Assembly: GCF_014236655.1 (NCBI RefSeq)
Contig: NZ_JACMYG010000011.1
Span: 1-64,000, forward strand
Length of the DNA: 64,000 bases
Origin: Pseudomonas kielensis
Lineage (GTDB): Bacteria > Pseudomonadota > Gammaproteobacteria > Pseudomonadales > Pseudomonadaceae
Direction: 5' to 3'
The translations under genes were made by a program, and so were the position numbers. Shown here one piece after another: positions 1-8,686 of this stretch (position 1 is its first letter; each line of letters opens with the position of its first letter). Below the pieces are notes generated by a model. That model did no database searches and was not told the origin of the DNA. It saw nothing but the letters and a program-made list of their open reading frames with translations.

Positions 1-133
1 CCAGCGGGATCGACACCAGGAAGCCGATGCAGATCGAGGCGCTGAGCAGCCACATCGTCATCGCCAGGCCGGTGATGTGGTAGCCGTCGCTGTAGAAGAA
101 CGGCTTCCAGTACTCCTGCAAGAGCTCAATCAT
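1..133 (-). CDS. hisM: Histidine/basic amino acid ABC transporter permease HisM (5' part only)
   Basis: Partial gene: only the first 44 codons lie in the window. The start reads MIELLQEYWKPFFYSDGYHITG and runs into a hydrophobic segment, closely resembling the N-terminus of enterobacterial HisM as I remember it. HisM pairs with HisQ to form the inner-membrane channel of the histidine/lysine/arginine/ornithine importer. The ATG overlaps the hisQ stop codon by 4 bases (ATGA), so the two are translationally coupled in a hisJ-hisQ-hisM order. The ATPase hisP would be expected further left, outside the window. Confidence 0.85.
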   Translation of the reverse strand, partial: MIELLQEYWKPFFYSDGYHITGLAMTMWLLSASICIGFLVSIPL

Positions 134-858
134 CGTACTGCCTCCCGGGAACCTGCCGCGTAATGCTGCTCAAGCCAGCGCAGGACGACGTTCGACGCGC
201 TGGTGATCATCAGGTAGATCAGCGCCGCCAACACCAGGAAAAAGAACAACTGATAGGTACTTTTTCCGGCGTCCTGGGCGGCCTTGACCAGGTCGGCCAG
301 GCCGATGATCGACACCAGCGCGGTGGCCTTGAGAATCACCATCCAGTTGTTGCCGATACCCGGCAAGGCGAACCGCATCATCTGCGGGAAGACCACGAAG
401 CGAAAGCGCTGGGCGCGACTCAGGCCGTAGGCGGTGGCAGCTTCCATCTGCCCACGGGGCACGACGAGGATCGCGCCACGGAAGGTCTCGGTGAAATAGG
501 CGCCATAGATAAAGCCCAGGGTGATGACCCCAGCGCCAAATGGATTGATCTCGATATATTCCCACTCCATGGCCACCGTGAAACTGGTCAACCAGGTTTG
601 CAGGCTGTAGAAAATCAGCAGCATCAGCACCAGGTCCGGCACCCCACGAATCAAGGTGGTGTAGCACTGGGCGGGAATGCGCAACAGTTTGAGGCTCGAC
701 AGCTTGGCGCTGGCGCCGAGCAGACCGAGCAGCACACTGAGCAGCAGGGACAAAATCGATAACTTGACGGTCATCCAGGCGCCTTCCAGCAACAGAGGGC
801 CAAAACCCTGCAAGCTGAATGCGGAAAGCCCGAGCGTCTGTAAGAGAGCTTCGAACAT
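130..858 (-). CDS. hisQ: Histidine/basic amino acid ABC transporter permease HisQ
   Basis: A 242-residue polytopic inner-membrane protein of the polar amino acid permease family (His/Glu/Gln/Arg type). It carries the conserved stretches TTLIRGVPDLVLMLLIFY (about residues 66-83) and GFIYGAYFTETFRGA, and an EAA loop region (MEAATAYGLSRAQRFRFVVFPQ) where the ATPase docks. ALPGIGNNW follows. These segments match enterobacterial HisQ very well. It lies 56 bases downstream of hisJ with a hairpin in the gap, and its stop overlaps the hisM start. ArtQ or AotQ of the arginine system is the main alternative; the HisM-like neighbour favours HisQ. Confidence 0.88.
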   Translation of the reverse strand: MFEALLQTLGLSAFSLQGFGPLLLEGAWMTVKLSILSLLLSVLLGLLGASAKLSSLKLLRIPAQCYTTLIRGVPDLVLMLLIFYSLQTWLTSFTVAMEWEYIEINPFGAGVITLGFIYGAYFTETFRGAILVVPRGQMEAATAYGLSRAQRFRFVVFPQMMRFALPGIGNNWMVILKATALVSIIGLADLVKAAQDAGKSTYQLFFFLVLAALIYLMITSASNVVLRWLEQHYAAGSREAVR

Positions 859-886
859 AATTCACAGGACCTATAGCAATAAAGAA

Positions 887-908
887 GCGCCCTCACCCAT
901 GAGGGCGC
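887..908 (-). terminator. Intercistronic hairpin between hisJ and hisQ
   Basis: Perfect inverted repeat GCGCCCTCA / TGAGGGCGC with a 4-base loop in the gap between the hisJ stop and the hisQ start. On the coding strand it is followed by the T-rich TTCTTTATT. It could act as a leaky terminator or a 3'-end stabiliser, the usual way binding-protein mRNA is kept in excess over permease mRNA. Structure seen; role inferred. Confidence 0.6.
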
Positions 909-914
909 GGGACG

Positions 915-1697
915 TTATTTGCCGCTGTAGAGATTCAGATCACCAAAGTGTTTTTTCTGGATCGCCGCGTAGGTGCCGTCATCGTGTAGCGCCTGGATGC
1001 CTTTATTGATCAGGGCCTTGAGTTCGCTGTTGCCCTTGGCGATACCCACCGCGGTCTTGGCCGGCAACAGCGGGCTGTCGACGGGCGGACTGACTTCGTA
1101 GTCGACACCTTGTGGCGACTTCAAGAAGCCCAGTTCGGCTTGCAGCATGTCCTGGATCGAGGCGTCGAGACGGCCGGAAATCAGGTCGGCGTAGACCTGA
1201 TCCTGGTTGGCATAGGCCTGGGTTTCCACACCGGCCTTGTCCAGTACCTGCTTGGCATAGGCTTCTTGAATGGTGCCCTGCTCGTAGCCGACTTTTTTGC
1301 CCTTGAGCGAAGCCAGGTCGATACCCACTGTGGAACCTTTCTTGTAGACCAGGGCTGTGGGGCCGGAGAACAGCTCGCTGGAGAAATCGATGACTTTTTC
1401 CCGAGCCGGGGTCACGGTCATCGAGGAAATCACACCGTCGAACTTGTTGGCCTTGAGGCCGGGAATCGTGCCGTCGAAATCACTTTCCACCCACCGGCAC
1501 TTGACCTTCAACTCGGCGCAGATCGCGTTGCCCAGGTCGATATCGAAGCCCACCAGGCTGCCATCGGCGGCCTTGGACTCGAAGGGTGCATAAGAAGGAT
1601 CGACGCCAAAACGCAGCTCCTTATAGTCCTTGGCCAGGGCAGCACCAGCAGCCAGGCAGAGGGTCAGCGCAGAAAGGGTCAGCAATGTTCTTTTCAT
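915..1697 (-). CDS. hisJ: Periplasmic histidine/lysine/arginine/ornithine-binding protein
   Basis: A 260-residue solute-binding protein (SBP family 3). It starts MKRTLLTLSALTLCLAAGAALA, a clear Sec signal peptide cut after ALA, followed by the family opening LRFGVDPSYAPFESK. The pair of cysteines in CAELKVKC corresponds to the disulfide of HisJ/ArgT. The chosen ATG is 9 codon-region bases from AGGAA; an in-frame TTG nine bases upstream lies too close to that site to be used. It is the first gene of the hisJQM operon. Which ligand it prefers (His, Arg, Lys or Orn) cannot be told from sequence alone, though a HutC-type palindrome upstream points to histidine. Confidence 0.85.
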   Translation of the reverse strand: MKRTLLTLSALTLCLAAGAALAKDYKELRFGVDPSYAPFESKAADGSLVGFDIDLGNAICAELKVKCRWVESDFDGTIPGLKANKFDGVISSMTVTPAREKVIDFSSELFSGPTALVYKKGSTVGIDLASLKGKKVGYEQGTIQEAYAKQVLDKAGVETQAYANQDQVYADLISGRLDASIQDMLQAELGFLKSPQGVDYEVSPPVDSPLLPAKTAVGIAKGNSELKALINKGIQALHDDGTYAAIQKKHFGDLNLYSGK

Positions 1698-2140
1698 TAT
1701 TATCAATTCCTAAAACCACGACGGGCGCTTGTGACGCATGGGTACGGTCAGGAGACTGGGTGCAAGGCGCTAAACCTGATCCCGCACCTCAAGCGCTAGC
1801 TTCAAAAGCAATCCGGTGCTTTGGCGTTCGACCTCAACACTTACGCACATAGACTTACTTGTACGTACAAGCATATGCAATCACTCAGCCAACTCCCCCG
1901 GCCAAGGCAAAACCGGCCCTGGCGAAAGGCACACAAGCCCACAGGCACGGGGTTTCGCCGCACATGGATAGCGTGTTGAGGATCGGGCCGATCATGGGTC
2001 AGGCTGTTACCCGGAGCAGGTTTTGCCCGGTATCGGTGCGTCAGGTAACAATTTGAGAGGTTTACCGGTGAAGGGAAACACCCTGGCAGGCAGCAGGGGC
2101 GGCTAGTGGAGTGGGCAGGCAACAAAAAACACACGCACAC
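1698..2140. other. Intergenic region between hisJ and the tRNA cluster
   Basis: I see no convincing gene here. The short open frames lack ribosome-binding sites and resemble nothing. The region contains the 14-base palindrome at 1858-1871 and an inverted repeat GTTACC (2006-2011) / GGTAAC (2044-2049). It presumably holds the hisJ promoter and a long leader. A weak promoter-like pair on the minus strand (TTGCAT, 17 bases, TAAGTC) would place the palindrome in its spacer, but the -10 is poor and I do not call it. Confidence 0.5.
1858..1871. promoter_or_regulatory. HutC-type operator palindrome upstream of hisJ
   Basis: The sequence CTTGTACGTACAAG is a perfect 14-base palindrome. It fits the TGTA-N2-TACA core reported for the GntR-family histidine-utilisation repressor HutC in P. 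fluorescens and P. putida. It lies about 160 bases upstream of the hisJ start. Seen directly: the palindrome. From knowledge: the HutC core. Inferred: control of this importer by urocanate/histidine. Confidence 0.5.
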
Positions 2141-2167
2141 AAAAACGCCGCTCAATGAGCGGCGTTC
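2141..2167 (-). terminator. Rho-independent terminator of the tRNA cluster
   Basis: On the minus strand the hairpin AACGCCGCTC / GAGCGGCGTT (loop ATT) is followed immediately by five T residues, 11 bases after the last tRNA-Gly. This is the end of the Glu/Gly tRNA transcript. Confidence 0.8.
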
Positions 2168-2177
2168 TTGATGAATA

Positions 2178-2253
<76 letters not shown>

Positions 2254-2255
2254 AA

Positions 2256-2331
2256 TGGCGTCCCCTAGGGGACTCGAACCCCTGTTACCGCCGTGAAAGG
2301 GCGGTGTCCTAGGCCACTAGACGAAGGGGAC
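2256..2331 (-). tRNA. gltT: tRNA-Glu(TTC), copy 3
   Basis: A 76-base tRNA with encoded CCA. The acceptor stem is GTCCCCT / AGGGGAC and the anticodon loop CTTTCAC gives TTC. It directly precedes the third tRNA-Gly with a 2-base gap. The sequence is identical to the copies at 2495 and 2753, which points to tandem duplication with gene conversion. Confidence 0.95.
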
Positions 2332-2377
2332 ACAGCAACTACTACCCGCAACACATGGCGTGCGCTGCGGTGACCAA

Positions 2378-2406
2378 CAAAAACGCCACTCACTGAGTGG
2401 CGCTCT
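2378..2406 (-). terminator. Internal terminator-like hairpin between the second and third tRNA pairs
   Basis: On the minus strand GCGCCACTCA / TGAGTGGCGT is followed by TTTTTGT. It has the same architecture as the final terminator at 2141-2167 but a different stem. It may be a relic of the repeat unit that was duplicated with its terminator, and would give graded output of the third Glu-Gly pair. Confidence 0.6.
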
Positions 2407-2415
2407 CGTTAAATT

Positions 2416-2491
<76 letters not shown>

Positions 2492-2494
2492 AAA

Positions 2495-2570
2495 TGGCGT
2501 CCCCTAGGGGACTCGAACCCCTGTTACCGCCGTGAAAGGGCGGTGTCCTAGGCCACTAGACGAAGGGGAC
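2495..2570 (-). tRNA. gltU: tRNA-Glu(TTC), copy 2
   Basis: Identical 76-base tRNA-Glu with anticodon TTC and encoded CCA, in the middle of the three Glu-Gly pairs. The roughly 100-base spacer before it (2571-2674) shares short pieces with the spacer of the next unit, such as ACACATGG, supporting an origin by tandem duplication. Confidence 0.95.
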
Positions 2571-2674
2571 ACGCTACCCGGAACACATGGTGTGTGTTTC
2601 GGTGTCCAGAGCCGCATCCTGAGACTTGGTTCTGGTTTCACTCAGCACCGCCCGAAAGCACTGCTGTTTAAAAT

Positions 2675-2750
<76 letters not shown>

Positions 2751-2752
2751 AT

Positions 2753-2828
2753 TGGCGTCCCCTAGGGGACTCGAACCCCTGTTACCGCCGTGAAAGGGCG
2801 GTGTCCTAGGCCACTAGACGAAGGGGAC
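2753..2828 (-). tRNA. gltV: tRNA-Glu(TTC), copy 1
   Basis: First gene of the tRNA transcript, 62 bases downstream of the -10 hexamer at 2890-2895. Anticodon TTC, encoded CCA, 76 bases. Confidence 0.95.
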
Positions 2829-2889
2829 ACAGCTACAACTTCACTCCCTACCGCGTTTCGCTGTTCGCTTTACGCTGTAAGTGGCGCGC

Positions 2890-2918
2890 ATTCTATGGAT
2901 GGATTGAGGGGTCGTCAA
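2890..2918 (-). promoter_or_regulatory. Promoter of the Glu/Gly tRNA cluster with GC-rich discriminator
   Basis: On the minus strand, TTGACG (2913-2918), a 17-base spacer, then TAGAAT (2890-2895), followed at once by the discriminator GCGCGCC. A near-consensus sigma-70 promoter with a GC-rich discriminator is the hallmark of stringently controlled stable-RNA promoters. The hexamers are seen; stringent control by ppGpp/DksA is inferred. Confidence 0.75.
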
Positions 2919-3186
2919 CCCCCCGATATAAATTTATTTAAATCAATGACTTCGCTGTCCTTTGCGGGGCGTTTCGGGGATTTCGGCCGACCGGCGTTTG
3001 ACGCCTATATTCTGGCACTCGCCAAGGCGCTATAGTCCTTGGCACACCGATAATGGCATTGTGCATCCATCGACCACCTGCCCCTATCGACCGCTGCAGG
3101 GCCCGTCTCAACTCGTCGCACCGCCCTATCCGCCCCCAGGCTTAGCCACTACACTCGCACGCAAACCCAATAAAGAGGTCTTCACG
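2919..3186. other. Intergenic region between the tRNA promoter and the 3187 gene
   Basis: No gene recognised. It must hold the promoter of the right-facing membrane protein at 3187, but I find no convincing -35/-10 pair. An open frame runs through it into the 3187 gene in frame; it lacks a usable start with a ribosome-binding site. Confidence 0.4.
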
Positions 3187-3957
3187 GTGACACCACTCAT
3201 GATCACCCTGCTAGTAATAGTCGGGATCGCACTACTGATCGCTATTGGCTACATGAACAATGTGGTGGAAAACAATAAGCTGCAAAAGGCCCGCACCAAG
3301 GTTGAACTCAATGACCGCCTGCGCCGCTGCGGTGAAATCACCGAGACCTTCCCCGGCCAGTTGATGACACCGGCCCTCAAGCTGCTGCTGGCACGCCTGG
3401 AACTCAACGTCTGCCAGCGCATGCTCAACCTGGAGAAATCCAGTACGGCGCTGAAAAGCCGCATCGAAGAGTTGAAGGCTTTGATTGCCCAGGGCGAATC
3501 GATTCCGGTGAACAACCCACCGGCGCCGATCCTGACCGAGGCCAAGGCCAAGGATGTACGCTTCCTGCTCGAAGCCTTGCATGGCCAGGTCACCCGCGCC
3601 GCCCACGATGGTTTCCTGCCCACCAACGAGGCAAAAAGCTGGATTCGTGAAATCCGCCACATCCTGGTGCTGCTGCACATCGAGTTTTTCAGCAACCTGG
3701 GCCAGCACGCCCTGCAACAGGAACAACCTGGTCAGGCGCGCCTGGCCTTCGAACGTGGCGTGCAGTACTTGCGCAAACAACCCGATCCGCAGGCCTACAA
3801 CGAACAACTCAAGTTCCTGGAAAAACTCCTGGCCCGCGCCAACTCCATGGTGCTGACCAACATTGCCCCGGTTGAAGGTGACGTGAACGAGTTGACCGAA
3901 GGCCTCAAGGAAGTCGAGGCCGATGCAGACTGGAAGAAGAAGGTCATCTACGACTGA
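3187..3957 (+). CDS. Conserved membrane-anchored protein of unknown function
   Basis: 256 residues, starting at GTG with AGAGGT eight bases upstream. An earlier in-frame ATG at 2962 would add 75 residues of low-complexity, proline-rich sequence with no ribosome-binding site. There is one N-terminal transmembrane helix (about residues 5-23, LMITLLVIVGIALLIAIGYM), then a soluble, charged, largely helical domain rich in Leu, Glu and Lys, probably cytoplasmic or coiled. The C-terminus is acidic then basic (EVEADADWKKKVIYD). I know this type only as an uncharacterised pseudomonad protein and do not assign a function. It stands alone between the tRNAs and a chemoreceptor. Confidence 0.75.
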   Translation: MTPLMITLLVIVGIALLIAIGYMNNVVENNKLQKARTKVELNDRLRRCGEITETFPGQLMTPALKLLLARLELNVCQRMLNLEKSSTALKSRIEELKALIAQGESIPVNNPPAPILTEAKAKDVRFLLEALHGQVTRAAHDGFLPTNEAKSWIREIRHILVLLHIEFFSNLGQHALQQEQPGQARLAFERGVQYLRKQPDPQAYNEQLKFLEKLLARANSMVLTNIAPVEGDVNELTEGLKEVEADADWKKKVIYD

Positions 3958-4016
3958 TGCCGCCTTCGAGGATCGCGGGTCAGAATTGGCCTGCGACCCT
4001 CCTGCCCCCCCCCGCC

Positions 4017-5984
4017 TTACAGCCTGAAATGCCCCACCATCGCCTTCAGCTCCACACCCAACTGCGCCAGTTCAATGCTCGACGCGGCATTGCCCTGCAT
4101 GGCCAGCGAGGACTGATCGGCACTGGCGCGGATGCTGGTAACGCTGCGATTGATCTCTTCGGCCACCGAACTCTGCTGCTCGGCCGCGGCGGCGATCTGC
4201 TGGTTCATCTGCTGAATCAGGGAAACAGCGGCGGCGATACTGCCCAGCGCGCTTTCGGTCTGCAGCGCATCGCTGACGGCCAGCTTGACCAACTCACCAC
4301 TGCTCTGGATTTGCTGCACTGAAGACTGCGCGGCGCCGCGCAGGGTCGTCACCAGCCGCTCGATTTCCTCGGTCGACTGCTGGGTGCGCTTGGCCAGGGC
4401 GCGGACCTCATCGGCCACCACAGCAAAGCCCCTGCCCTGCTCCCCCGCACGCGCCGCCTCAATGGCGGCATTGAGCGCCAGCAGATTGGTTTGCTCGGCC
4501 ACGCTTTTGATCACGCTGAGGACACTGCCAATGTTCTGAATCTCGACGCTCAAGCTCTCGATGCTGGAACTGGCCGCCGTCGCCGAGTCCGCCAGCAACT
4601 CGATACGCTGCATGCTTTGACGCACCACCTGCTGGCCGGATTCCACCTTGCCGTCGGCGGTTTGGGCGGCCTGCGCCGCTTCCTCGGCATTACGCGCCAC
4701 ATCGTGCACCGTGGCCGTCATCTGATTCATGGCGGTGGCCACTTGTTCGGTTTCTTCTTTCTGGCTGCTGACTTCCAGGTTGGTCTGCTCGGTCCCCGCC
4801 GACAGCGACTGCGCGGAGCTGGCCAATTGCTCGATGCCTGCCTGCAGGCCACTGACAATCCGGCTCAATCCCGCGCCCATCTGCTGCATGGCCTGCATCA
4901 GTTGGCCGATTTCGTCACGCCGGGTCACCACCACACTGGCACTCAAGTCGCCGGCGGCAATTTGCTCGGCCAGTCGGATCACGCTGCGCAGCGGTGTCAC
5001 AATCAGTCGAGTGATCAGCCAGGCGGCGATCAAGCCGACCACCAACGCCAGGACCGACGACACAATGATCAGCAGCGAGTTGTGCTGCAACTCTGTCTGC
5101 ATCGCCTGGTCTTGCGCTGCATAAGCCTGATCCACCCGCTGTACCACTTCGCCGGCGCGCGCATGCAACTGCTGATAGACCTGTTGTTCGCGAGCCAGGA
5201 GCCCGGTGTACTCCGCCAATTTGTCAGTGAAGCTGGCGATGTGCCCAGCCACCTCGCGGAGTACCGTCTGGTAACCCGCATCCTTGACCACCTCCATCAG
5301 CGCTTGCGCCTGGCGCAACGCCTGGTCAGCCTGCTCGATCCTTCCCTGCGCTGTATCCTGCGTGGCGGCCTTGCGGCTCTGGTCCAGGCGTACCCGCGCC
5401 TCGTTCATCGCCTGCAGCATCAGCTTCGACACCTGACTGACCTGGCTGGCTTGTTCGATAAACTCTCCCCCCTCCTTGCCGGCAGATTCCTTGAGTGTGT
5501 AGGCGCCATCGTCAGCCAGCCCTGCCTGCAATACATCCAGGTTGTTGGCGACGCTTGCGACCGACCAACTGGCCATTTCCAGCGCCAGGTCCTTGGCCGA
5601 CGTCAGCTCGACAAATTCATCGAAGGCCTTGCGATAGGCGCCCAGTGACTGTTCGACCTCATTCATCACCGGCGCATTGGTCGCCGACCGGGCCTTGAGC
5701 TCGGCGACCTGGGCGATCAAGGTATCCAGGCCCTGGCGCAAGGCGTCGACGGTTTTTTCATCTGCGTGCAAGGCATACTCCTGCTCCAGCAGGCGCACCT
5801 TGAGCAGGCCACTGTTGAGCGCCGACATCTGCTTGAGCCCGTCGAAACGCTGGCTGATGCTGTGCAGCGACCAGACCCCAATGGCCGCTACCAGGGCCGT
5901 CAACAGCAAGACCAGGATAAAGCCAAGCCCCAGTTTTTTCGCCATGCCGAAGTTGGCAAAATGTCCTTGCACACCTGAAATCAT
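4017..5984 (-). CDS. Methyl-accepting chemotaxis protein with HBM-type sensor domain
   Basis: 655 residues. TM1 is at about 19-38 and is followed by a roughly 260-residue all-helical periplasmic domain (about 40-300). Its length and heptad pattern fit the helical bimodular (HBM) domain of McpS/McpQ-type receptors, which bind TCA-cycle acids or citrate. TM2 (about 304-326) leads to a HAMP domain (about 328-380). The signalling domain has the invariant hairpin tip, seen as [19 protein letters not shown] and [15 protein letters not shown]. There is no CheB/CheR-tethering pentapeptide at the C-terminus (it ends KAMVGHFRL). It is monocistronic. The ligand cannot be read from sequence; organic acids are a reasonable guess from the fold. 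Confidence 0.88.
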   Translation of the reverse strand: MISGVQGHFANFGMAKKLGLGFILVLLLTALVAAIGVWSLHSISQRFDGLKQMSALNSGLLKVRLLEQEYALHADEKTVDALRQGLDTLIAQVAELKARSATNAPVMNEVEQSLGAYRKAFDEFVELTSAKDLALEMASWSVASVANNLDVLQAGLADDGAYTLKESAGKEGGEFIEQASQVSQVSKLMLQAMNEARVRLDQSRKAATQDTAQGRIEQADQALRQAQALMEVVKDAGYQTVLREVAGHIASFTDKLAEYTGLLAREQQVYQQLHARAGEVVQRVDQAYAAQDQAMQTELQHNSLLIIVSSVLALVVGLIAAWLITRLIVTPLRSVIRLAEQIAAGDLSASVVVTRRDEIGQLMQAMQQMGAGLSRIVSGLQAGIEQLASSAQSLSAGTEQTNLEVSSQKEETEQVATAMNQMTATVHDVARNAEEAAQAAQTADGKVESGQQVVRQSMQRIELLADSATAASSSIESLSVEIQNIGSVLSVIKSVAEQTNLLALNAAIEAARAGEQGRGFAVVADEVRALAKRTQQSTEEIERLVTTLRGAAQSSVQQIQSSGELVKLAVSDALQTESALGSIAAAVSLIQQMNQQIAAAAEQQSSVAEEINRSVTSIRASADQSSLAMQGNAASSIELAQLGVELKAMVGHFRL

Positions 5985-6116
5985 TGCTCGTCACCTTCTT
6001 CCAGTGGCCAATGGCAATGGCGGCCATTTTCTCTCCCCGCAGAGTCGCAACGGGGGCCCCTCAAGTACAAGTCTCAGTTGCGGCAATCATGGCAAAAAGC
6101 TATGCGTGCGTCGTTT

Positions 6117-7481
6117 TCAGAACACTTGAGGTCGATCCGGCAGTGCGCAGGCCCGAAAGAACGCCAGAGCCTGTGCATCACCGGCATAGGCCACATTGAT
6201 GCGCAACCAATCGCCGGCCTCGCCGGAGGGACTGAATTCAGCGCTGCCAGCCAGGGCGATACCGTGCTGCTGTGCGAGGGCGCTGGCTTGTTCCGCGTTA
6301 CAGGCCTTGGGCCGGGCCCAGATGTACAAGCCCCCTGACGGCCTGCCAAAGACTTCCCAATCCGCGTCCTCCAGCACCTGCAGTGAGGCGTTCATCTCGC
6401 GCTTCAAGCGTAGCCGCTGGCGTTGCACCAGCTTGCGATACGCCCCATTGGCCAACAGGGTGTTGAGCACCGCTTCACTGAAACAGGACACGCCCAGACT
6501 GGTGATTCGCTTGACTTGCGCCAGGCGCTCCACCAGTGCCTGATTGGCCACGACATAGCCGACCCGCAACGAGCTGCTGAGGGTCTTGGAAAAACTGCCG
6601 AGGTAGATCACACAGCCGGCGTTATCCAGCGCGGCCAGACGGGTCGCACTGCGCCCCTGAAAATCGGCGTAGACATCGTCTTCGACAATGCTCAGCCCAT
6701 ATTGCCCGGCCAGTTCCAGTATTCGTTGCGCCACAGCCGGGGCCAGGCAACTGCCGGTAGGATTGTGTAACTGGCTGTTGATGAACAGCGCGCGCGGCTG
6801 ATGGGCCGCCAAGAGCGACTCTAGCACCTGGATGTCCGGCCCACGCGGGGTGCGCGGTACCTCGAGCATCCGCACGCCCAGCAACTGCAATTGCTCGAAC
6901 AGGTTCGAATGTCCGGGCGTTTCCACCACCACACAATCACCGGGTTTGAGCAGGGTGCGGATGATCAGGTCCAGCCCGTGGGTGGCACCGGCGGTGGTGA
7001 GCACCTGGGACGGCTCGGCAACGATCGCAATCTGTTTCAGGCGCTTGAGAATCTGCAGGCGCAGAGCCGGCAAGCCATACCCCGAGCTGTAGCTGAACAG
7101 CCCCTGCATGTCGGTGCGTGACACCTGGCGGATGGCGTACCCAAGGTCATCACTCTCGCGCCAGCTTTGCGGCATGCCGGCACGTCCCAGAGGCAACCGG
7201 CTTGCCTCGCCGGTGAGCACGTCTTCAGGGCTGCGCGGGAGCGCTGGCGTGACAACGAAATAGCTTGAACCGTGACGCGATGCAAGCACCCCCTGAGCCA
7301 CCATGCGCTCGTAGGCTTCTATCACGCAGGATTGGCTGAGCAGGTTGTCCCGGGCCAGTTGGCGAATAGAGGGTAAACGTGTGCCAGGCTCGATGGCACC
7401 CTGACGAATTCTGCCGGCAAGCGCATCAACCACCTGCTGCACGACGGGGACCAGCGCCTGACGATCGATTCTCAATTCCAT
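6117..7481 (-). CDS. MocR/PdxR-type transcriptional regulator (GntR HTH fused to aminotransferase fold)
   Basis: 454 residues. The N-terminal winged helix of GntR type (about 1-75, RLPSIRQLARDNLLSQSCVIEAYERM) is joined to a class I aminotransferase-like domain. The pyridoxal-phosphate features are intact: N240-P241 of HNPTG, D269 of EDDVYADF, and lysine 299 in SFSKT. MocR proteins sense PLP or amino-acid derivatives and usually control an adjacent gene. Here neither neighbour is an obvious target: a chemoreceptor lies downstream in the same orientation, and a dehydrogenase lies upstream. The effector is unknown. Confidence 0.88.
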   Translation of the reverse strand: MELRIDRQALVPVVQQVVDALAGRIRQGAIEPGTRLPSIRQLARDNLLSQSCVIEAYERMVAQGVLASRHGSSYFVVTPALPRSPEDVLTGEASRLPLGRAGMPQSWRESDDLGYAIRQVSRTDMQGLFSYSSGYGLPALRLQILKRLKQIAIVAEPSQVLTTAGATHGLDLIIRTLLKPGDCVVVETPGHSNLFEQLQLLGVRMLEVPRTPRGPDIQVLESLLAAHQPRALFINSQLHNPTGSCLAPAVAQRILELAGQYGLSIVEDDVYADFQGRSATRLAALDNAGCVIYLGSFSKTLSSSLRVGYVVANQALVERLAQVKRITSLGVSCFSEAVLNTLLANGAYRKLVQRQRLRLKREMNASLQVLEDADWEVFGRPSGGLYIWARPKACNAEQASALAQQHGIALAGSAEFSPSGEAGDWLRINVAYAGDAQALAFFRACALPDRPQVF

Positions 7482-7610
7482 GAGAGATCAGCTCCAACTG
7501 TTTTAGATTATTTCCATGAGCAGTTAAGCACAGGCTGACTGTCCGATTAGTACGGCAGTAGGTTAAAACCCCGTGGCTCTAACCCCTTGAAACACATTCC
7601 CCGGAGGCAC

Positions 7611-7636
7611 AAAAAAGCCCACACGAATGCGGGCTT
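7611..7636 (-). terminator. Terminator downstream of the short-chain dehydrogenase
   Basis: On the minus strand AAGCCCGCA / TGTGGGCTT is followed by TTTTTGTG. It is a hairpin with a T tract about 55 bases after the stop of the gene at 7693. Confidence 0.75.
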
Positions 7637-7692
7637 GGTCTGACATAAGTTCCAGTGATTGCACTGAGAAAAAATCAGGTTTCCTCAGTCGA

Positions 7693-8454
7693 TCAAAAAG
7701 CCGTTACCCCACCGTCCACGGCTAACGAATGACCGGTAGTGAACGCCGCCCCATCGCTGCACAGGTACAGCACCGCACTGGCAATTTCATCCACCTTGCC
7801 AATACGCCCCACCGGGTGCATGGCCGCCGCGAAGTCGGCCTTTTTCGGATCGGCCTCGTAGGCCCGACGAAACATATCGGTATCAATCACCGCAGGACAC
7901 ACCGCATTGACCCGGATCTTTTTCTTCGCATATTCGATGGCGGCCGACTTGGTCAGGCCGATCACCGCGTGCTTGGACGCAGCGTAGATGCTCATCTTCG
8001 GTGCCGCCCCCAGACCGGCCACCGAGGCGGTATTGACGATGGCACCGCCGCCCTGGGCCAGCATCAACGGCAGTTGGTGTTTCATGCACAGCCAGACACC
8101 TTTGACATTGACCCCCATGATCGCGTCGAACTCATCGAGCGTGCCCTCGGCCAGCTTGCCCTTTTCGATCTCGATTCCGGCGTTGTTGAAGGCGTAATCA
8201 ACTCGGCCATAGGCACTCACGGCTTGCGCCATCAGGTTTTGCACATCGCTTTCCTGGGTCACGTTGCAACGCACAAACACTGCCTCACCACCGGCCGCAC
8301 GGATCAGTTCGACCGTGCCCTCGCCCCCCGCCACATCGAGGTCCGCCACCACCACTTGCAAGCCCTCGGCGGCGAATGCCTGGGCAGTCGCACGGCCGAT
8401 ACCGGCAGCCGCACCGGTCACCAACGCTACCCGGCCAGAAAACGTCATGCTCAT
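7693..8454 (-). CDS. Short-chain dehydrogenase/reductase (SDR), classical type
   Basis: 253 residues with all classical SDR signatures: the nucleotide-binding TGAAAGIGRA near residue 14, NNAG near 91, and the catalytic set S144, Y157, K161 with the YxxxK spacing. The acidic D38 after the second beta strand (VADLD) suggests NAD(H) rather than NADP(H). The C-terminal SLAVDGGVTAF is the usual cofactor-closing end. The substrate is unknown; family members act on secondary alcohols, sugars or hydroxy-acyl groups. It is monocistronic with its own terminator. Confidence 0.88.
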   Translation of the reverse strand: MSMTFSGRVALVTGAAAGIGRATAQAFAAEGLQVVVADLDVAGGEGTVELIRAAGGEAVFVRCNVTQESDVQNLMAQAVSAYGRVDYAFNNAGIEIEKGKLAEGTLDEFDAIMGVNVKGVWLCMKHQLPLMLAQGGGAIVNTASVAGLGAAPKMSIYAASKHAVIGLTKSAAIEYAKKKIRVNAVCPAVIDTDMFRRAYEADPKKADFAAAMHPVGRIGKVDEIASAVLYLCSDGAAFTTGHSLAVDGGVTAF

Positions 8455-8686
8455 TGTTGTGTCCTCGAATGATGGGAGTTAACGCGTTTCGCCAGTCTAG
8501 ACACCCACCCCTGTCGCACGTCAGCACTATCAGAAGCCCGGTTGATCGCTCATGAGTCGCAGTGATGAATCCACCCAGCCAACTATCACTGTATTGGATC
8601 GAGCCGTATTCGCTGGATCAGCAAACCTTGCGACATCGACCGTGAGGGTCTATCAATCAGACTTCCTTCACCCTTGAGTACCCGCC

